A DNA stretch of 34,917 nucleotides, taken from positions 1-34,917 of the forward strand of contig RECP01000049.1 in NCBI GenBank assembly GCA_007693945.1, in the 5' to 3' direction. The translations under genes were made by a program, and so were the position numbers. Numbering within the stretch: position 1 is the first letter of the stretch; every line of letters begins with the position of its first letter. Under the pieces are notes generated by a model. The model made no database searches and was not told the origin of the DNA. It saw nothing but the letters and a program-made list of their open reading frames with translations. This document shows positions 31,715-34,917 of the stretch, in pieces. This stretch comes from Spirochaetaceae bacterium. Lineage in GTDB: Bacteria; Spirochaetota; Spirochaetia; DSM-27196; PWMO01.

Positions 31715-32823
31715 CTTCCGGCTTGCTGAACCTGTTTGCTTACGGCTTGCGCGATCTCCTGTTTCTGCTTTCACTCGGCATTGCTGGATGGGCCATGTTC
31801 GCGCTCATTCGATCTCCCGTTCCGCCGCTGTTTGGTACCCTTGCCGTAGTCGGAACGCTTCGGGTACTGCTGCCTGCAATCCCGATGCCGCCGGTGTACC
31901 TGTCGCCGGTAGTGCAGACGCTGCTTGGGATCTACATCGGAGCAAGGATCACCCGCCAGACCGTCCGGCAGCTCAAGTCTCTGGCGCTGCCGGCGATAGT
32001 CGTCAGCGCGTGGGCCCTGGCACTTGTGTTCGCGTTCGGGTCACTGTTGGGCAGGCTAACGTGGCTGGATGTCCACACCGCCGTTCTGTCTTCGAGTGTA
32101 GGCGGTCTGCCCGAGATGATGGTGCTTTCGATGGCAACCGGGGCCGATGTAGCGGTCGTTATCGTGATGCAGACGTTTCGACTGCTGATCACCATCGCAC
32201 TGTTTCCGCTGCTGTTTCGCAAGATGTTCACTCAAGGAACCGGAGTCGACCGCGGGCCCTACCCCCGGATGTCGAGGACGGCGAGGTTTCGCGAAGGAGC
32301 GCAGGCCGTCACTCGCTCTTTTATCCACCGACCTCATCACACCGGGCTCTCGCTGGCGGTTGCGGCGTCAGGCGGTTGGGCGCTGACCGCGCTCGGGGTT
32401 CCGGCAGGCATGATGGTTGGCGCAATGCTTGCCACCGCCGGAGCATCGGTTGCCGGACTGCCGGTTCGATCGATCCATCCACTGCTGTTCAACCTGCTTC
32501 TGGTGGCACTCGGAATCATGGTCTCCGGCTACTTCGGGCCACACACGGCCGAAACGCTCAGCTCGGGAAACCTGATATGGCCGATGCTGTTTTCGACGAG
32601 TGTCGTGTTACTCACGTCGCTCTGTGTTGCCCGCATAATTCACCGCCTAGCGGGGTGGGACATGCCGACCAGCTTCCTGGCCGCCGCGCCGGGCGGCCTG
32701 ACCGTTATGACAACCCTTGCAATTCAGTACGACAAGAACCCTTTCCAGGTCTCGATGGTGCACCTTGCCCGGCTGCTGGCGATCAAGACCGTGGTACCGT
32801 TTGTGTTCATGCTGTTTGTGTAG
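31711..32823 (+). CDS. AbrB-type multi-pass membrane protein (putative transporter or regulator)
   Basis: The 370-residue protein has about ten hydrophobic segments. It shows the internal duplication of the AbrB family: SSVGGLPEMMVLSMATGADV, then MQTFRLLITIALFPLLF in the first half, and AAPGGLTVMTTLAIQYDKNP, then VHLARLLAIKTVVPFVF in the second. This family was annotated as putative ammonia monooxygenase, which is not supported; function in bacteria is unclear. This is not the small DNA-binding AbrB of Bacillus. ATG 31711 overlaps the stop of the cheY-remnant frame (ATGA), with no good ribosome binding site, so translation may depend on coupling. It probably entered or came to lie after cheX through the rearrangement that removed cheY. 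Confidence 0.8.
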   Translation: MTSGLLNLFAYGLRDLLFLLSLGIAGWAMFALIRSPVPPLFGTLAVVGTLRVLLPAIPMPPVYLSPVVQTLLGIYIGARITRQTVRQLKSLALPAIVVSAWALALVFAFGSLLGRLTWLDVHTAVLSSSVGGLPEMMVLSMATGADVAVVIVMQTFRLLITIALFPLLFRKMFTQGTGVDRGPYPRMSRTARFREGAQAVTRSFIHRPHHTGLSLAVAASGGWALTALGVPAGMMVGAMLATAGASVAGLPVRSIHPLLFNLLLVALGIMVSGYFGPHTAETLSSGNLIWPMLFSTSVVLLTSLCVARIIHRLAGWDMPTSFLAAAPGGLTVMTTLAIQYDKNPFQVSMVHLARLLAIKTVVPFVFMLFV

Positions 32824-32845
32824 TTCATCATGCCCGCGAAACGGG

Positions 32846-32875
32846 TTGACATAACGTCAGGTATCGGCGTAATAT
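32846..32875 (+). promoter_or_regulatory. tRNA-Val promoter
   Basis: TTGACA at 32846-32851 and TAATAT at 32870-32875 are 18 bases apart. The predicted start near 32882 is about 50 bases before the tRNA, leaving a 5' leader for RNase P. Confidence 0.5.
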
Positions 32876-32930
32876 GGTTTTGTGAAACGCGCCGCATTGC
32901 AAGGTGTAAGTTGCGGTATCACAATTACTT

Positions 32931-33004
<74 letters not shown>

Positions 33005-33092
33005 TTCTCAACGTAATCCTGAAAAACGCTCTCCTCAGTCCGTAGAGCGCAGTCAGCCCGCTGTCGCGCAGCCGCGAGCACTGTGCGAAGCC

Positions 33093-33118
33093 CGTGTTGA
33101 GAGGCAATTGCGCTGCGG
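33093..33118. repeat. Left arm of 26-base inverted repeat
   Basis: Complementary to 34845-34870 with a single mismatch (position 33099). The core AGAGGCAATTGCGCTGCGG is identical in both arms. Confidence 0.7.
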
Positions 33119-33247
33119 ATAAAAGACTGCAGAGCAGGAGATTAGGGTATAGGGGAAAAGAATTTTACCCCATAGATGCACGTAAGAGAGGCAACAGGGC
33201 ATGGTTTTGGGAGAACGGCCCGAAATTGACCCCCGAACAATAAAAAA

Positions 33248-33311
33248 GGGTGCCATCCGGTAATTCCCATGATAAAATCATGGTGTGAATAGAATTACGA
33301 AGGAGGCACCC
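33248..33311 (+). promoter_or_regulatory. Transposase leader structure that can hide the ribosome binding site
   Basis: GGGTGCC (33248-33254) is exactly complementary to GGCACCC (33305-33311), whose 5' end lies in AGGAGG (33301-33306). Nested inside is a perfect hairpin, CCATGAT (33267-33273), loop AAA, ATCATGG (33277-33283). Beyond a 1x1 mismatch, TC pairs with GG further into the Shine-Dalgarno site. Readthrough transcripts from outside would contain both arms and bury the site, a control known for other insertion sequences. Confidence 0.55.
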
Positions 33312-33312
33312 C

Positions 33313-34629
33313 ATCGCTATTATACCACAACCTGAGATTTTTTGCTGGCACGAATTCGAAGAAATCGGTGACCTCGAACGGCTTGAGCTGATTCTTCGCC
33401 ACCTGCCCGATGAGCAGTTGATGCAAACCCTCGAGAGGGAACGAGGAAACGGGCGCAACGATTATTCGGTGCGGGCGGTATGGAACTCGATTCTTGCCGG
33501 TATCGTCTTCGGGCACCCGAGCACCGCCTCATTGCGTCGGGAACTGCTGAGGAACGCGCAGTTGAGACAGATCTGCGGTTTTGGTGTCGGCAGTGGCACC
33601 GATGCGGTTCCCCAAGCGTGGGTGTATTCGCGGTTCTTCGGGCGGCTGGAGAAGCACTCGGCAGAGATTCGGCGAATATTCGATGCTTTGGTGGATCGAT
33701 GTCGAGAGCGGCTGCCGGGCTTTGGACGCCAGATGGGGTGTGACGGCAAGGCGCTGGCCAGCTTCGCCGGGCGCAGCGGTAAGAGTGAGCACAACGACCG
33801 TCGCGGTGAGCATGATGCTGCCTGGGCAGTACACACGCACCATAGCCGGGGCAGCGACGGGGTGATGCGGGAAACGACAAAACGCTGGTTTGGATTCAAA
33901 CTGCATCTGATCGCTGACACCAGCTATGAGCTTCCGATCGCCTTCAGCGTTTTGCCGGCCAACCATAATGAGATGCCGGTGATGCATCGTCTGCTGGATG
34001 GATTGGCCGAAGGTAAGCAGGAGATACTGCACAGCTGTGAGGTATGGAGCGCCGATCGCGGGTATGACGACGGCAAGCTTCTCCAGCGGTTGTGGGATGA
34101 GTACCGCATCAAGCCGGTGATCGGCATTCGCAATACCTGGAAAGATCCCGACACAACGCGGGTGGTCTCGGGGCTGGAGAACGTAACCTATGATTGGAAC
34201 GGCACGGTACGCTGTGTCTGTCCAGCGATGATGAAAGAACGCGAGATGGCATTTGGTGGATTCGAGAAAGAGCGGGAGACGTTGAAATACCGCTGTCCGG
34301 CACGGCATTACGGATACGAATGTGGCGGATCGCATCGATGTCCCGTGCGTTCGGCAATCCGTATACCATTGCAAGAGAACAGGCGGATCTTCACCCCGGT
34401 GGCGCGATCGAGTTATCAGTGGAAGCGGCTCTATAATAAGCGCACTGCACTGGAGAGGATCAACAGCCGTATCGACACATCTTTCGGGTTTGAACGGCAT
34501 ACGATCCGTGGATTACGAAAGATGTCGATGATGGTGACGATCTCGCTTTCGCTCATGCTGGCCGTAGCGGTTGGAAGGACCGTTGAAAAGCAACCGCAAC
34601 TGATACGAAGCCTGGCGAGAAGCGCGTAG
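33313..34629 (+). CDS. DDE transposase of the IS4/IS1182-like group, possible ATC start
   Basis: The reading frame shows coding character from 33313, upstream of the first standard start codons (TTG 33418, ATG 33421): IIPQPEIFCWHEFEEIGDLE precedes LRHLPDEQLMQTLERERG without interruption. AGGAGG lies six bases before the ATC at 33313, so a rare start codon is likely; the frame has a stop at 33286 and no ATG, GTG or TTG between. The N-terminal part resembles DUF772. The catalytic part has MGCDGKALASF (first Asp), VWSADRGYDDGKLL (second Asp) and YNKRTALERINSRID (the Y-2-R-3-E pattern with the catalytic Glu). Cysteine pairs in CVCPAMM and CGGSHRCP suggest a metal-binding insert. The protein appears intact, so the element may be active. 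Confidence 0.8.
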   Translation: MAIIPQPEIFCWHEFEEIGDLERLELILRHLPDEQLMQTLERERGNGRNDYSVRAVWNSILAGIVFGHPSTASLRRELLRNAQLRQICGFGVGSGTDAVPQAWVYSRFFGRLEKHSAEIRRIFDALVDRCRERLPGFGRQMGCDGKALASFAGRSGKSEHNDRRGEHDAAWAVHTHHSRGSDGVMRETTKRWFGFKLHLIADTSYELPIAFSVLPANHNEMPVMHRLLDGLAEGKQEILHSCEVWSADRGYDDGKLLQRLWDEYRIKPVIGIRNTWKDPDTTRVVSGLENVTYDWNGTVRCVCPAMMKEREMAFGGFEKERETLKYRCPARHYGYECGGSHRCPVRSAIRIPLQENRRIFTPVARSSYQWKRLYNKRTALERINSRIDTSFGFERHTIRGLRKMSMMVTISLSLMLAVAVGRTVEKQPQLIRSLARSA

Positions 34630-34917
34630 CGGTTTCAAAGACTCTCTCATACTCACAGCCTCATCGCCCGCCGATGCCATAGCAGTGTCCGGCGAATAAT
34701 GCGAACCGTCGAAATCAGGACAAAACAACCGTACGTCACTCGAAATCACCGATCAGTTCCCGATCGGTGAAGCTATCGCTGGTTCGCTAACGCACCGGAA
34801 GGCTGATCAGCCGCTGACTGCACGAACGCCGAAAGAAAAAAGGCCCGCAGCGCAATTGCCTCTAAACACGACTGCCTTGTGCTTTGGGGCGCAACGCATT
34901 AGAGTGTTCAGCAGGAG
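34630..34917 (+). other. Gene-free stretch after the transposase
   Basis: No coding sequence is evident. It holds a perfect hairpin CACCGATC (34747-34754) / GATCGGTG (34762-34769) without a T run, and the right arm of the 26-base inverted repeat (34845-34870). On the reverse strand the arm is followed by a T-rich stretch. Confidence 0.45.
34845..34870. repeat. Right arm of 26-base inverted repeat
   Basis: Inverted copy of 33093-33118, one mismatch at 34864. On the reverse strand it runs into GGCCTTTTTTCTTTC, so this copy could also work as a transcription stop. Confidence 0.65.

Larger units (their letters stand above)
33005..33312 (+). other. Gene-free stretch between tRNA-Val and transposase
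   Basis: This holds one arm of a 26-base inverted repeat (33093-33118), an AT-rich stretch, GAAATTGACCCCCGAACAAT-type sequence near 33220-33240, and the structured transposase leader. I see no coding sequence. The left boundary of the insertion sequence must lie here but cannot be fixed with certainty. Confidence 0.5.
33093..34870 (+). mobile_element. Insertion sequence, boundaries uncertain
   Basis: A DDE transposase gene (33313-34629) is bracketed by a 26-base inverted repeat at 33093-33118 and 34845-34870 with one mismatch (core AGAGGCAATTGCGCTGCGG). The 1.78-kb span fits a medium-sized insertion sequence, so these may be its terminal repeats. I see no target duplication just outside the arms, and partial similarity continues outward (GCAC ... 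CGTG), so they may instead be copies of a genomic repeat with the true ends inside. Location downstream of a tRNA gene is typical for insertion. Confidence 0.5.

Noticed and set aside
31668..32849. Forward 393-codon frame overlapping the AbrB-type gene
   Set aside because: The translation is Ser/Arg/Cys-rich and lacks hydrophobic segments; the other frame gives a clean duplicated membrane protein.
34747..34769. Perfect 8-base hairpin as an intrinsic terminator of the transposase
   Set aside because: No T tract follows on the forward strand. It is kept only as a note in the gene-free stretch.

Overview
The window comes from a spirochaete chromosome of moderately high GC content, most likely a free-living member of the Spirochaetaceae. 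The main evidence is a flaA sheath gene, a chemotaxis operon with a CheW–CheR-like hybrid and CheX, a UPF0164 outer-membrane protein, a spiro-SPASM protein, and many lineage-specific beta-barrel and TPR proteins. These assignments rest on motif recognition alone; no database search was run.

Layout. (1) 137-2252: a small two-helix membrane protein, then a reverse-strand UPF0164/FadL-like outer-membrane protein with a repeat-like tail. (2) 2350-11432: a forward four-gene unit. It encodes an exported TPR/coiled-coil protein of about 1,010 residues, a 1,551-residue receptor-phosphatase (Asp-box propeller, Ig-like modules, sensor domain, HAMP, SpoIIE/PP2C), an exported protein of unknown function, and a zinc-ribbon membrane protein. 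(3) 11467-15712: a reverse PEGA/FlgD-Ig envelope protein, a forward pair (exported unknown plus DUF192), and reverse xseA-xseB. (4) 15786-23795: a tightly overlapping forward operon: spiro-SPASM protein with a cysteine-free radical-SAM motif, glycosyltransferase, SpsF-type cytidylyltransferase, PseG-like/zinc-ribbon/methyltransferase fusion, ATP-grasp ligase, cell-wall amidase and GerMN protein. It resembles a nonulosonate-type glycan pathway. (5) 23889-25032: flaA with a strong sigma70-like promoter and an intrinsic terminator. (6) 25222-27228: two reverse-strand outer-membrane barrel genes. (7) 27286-32823: cheA, cheW-cheR-like, cheX, a cheY relic and an AbrB-type membrane protein. (8) 32846-34917: tRNA-Val(GAC), then an insertion sequence whose leader can hide its ribosome binding site.

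How the parts fit. Regions 4-7 combine periplasmic-flagellum structure, a possible surface or flagellar glycan pathway, and the excitatory chemotaxis core. The strongest anomaly is that the spirochaetal order cheA-cheW-cheX-cheY appears broken here. Where cheY should lie there is only a 5' fragment, frameshifted at a G4 run, with VVDD changed to VVDG, and cut off before the rest of the receiver domain. A functional CheY would have to come from elsewhere in the genome. The best candidate for a poorly described system is the glycan operon with its degenerate radical-SAM/SPASM protein and PseG-methyltransferase fusion.
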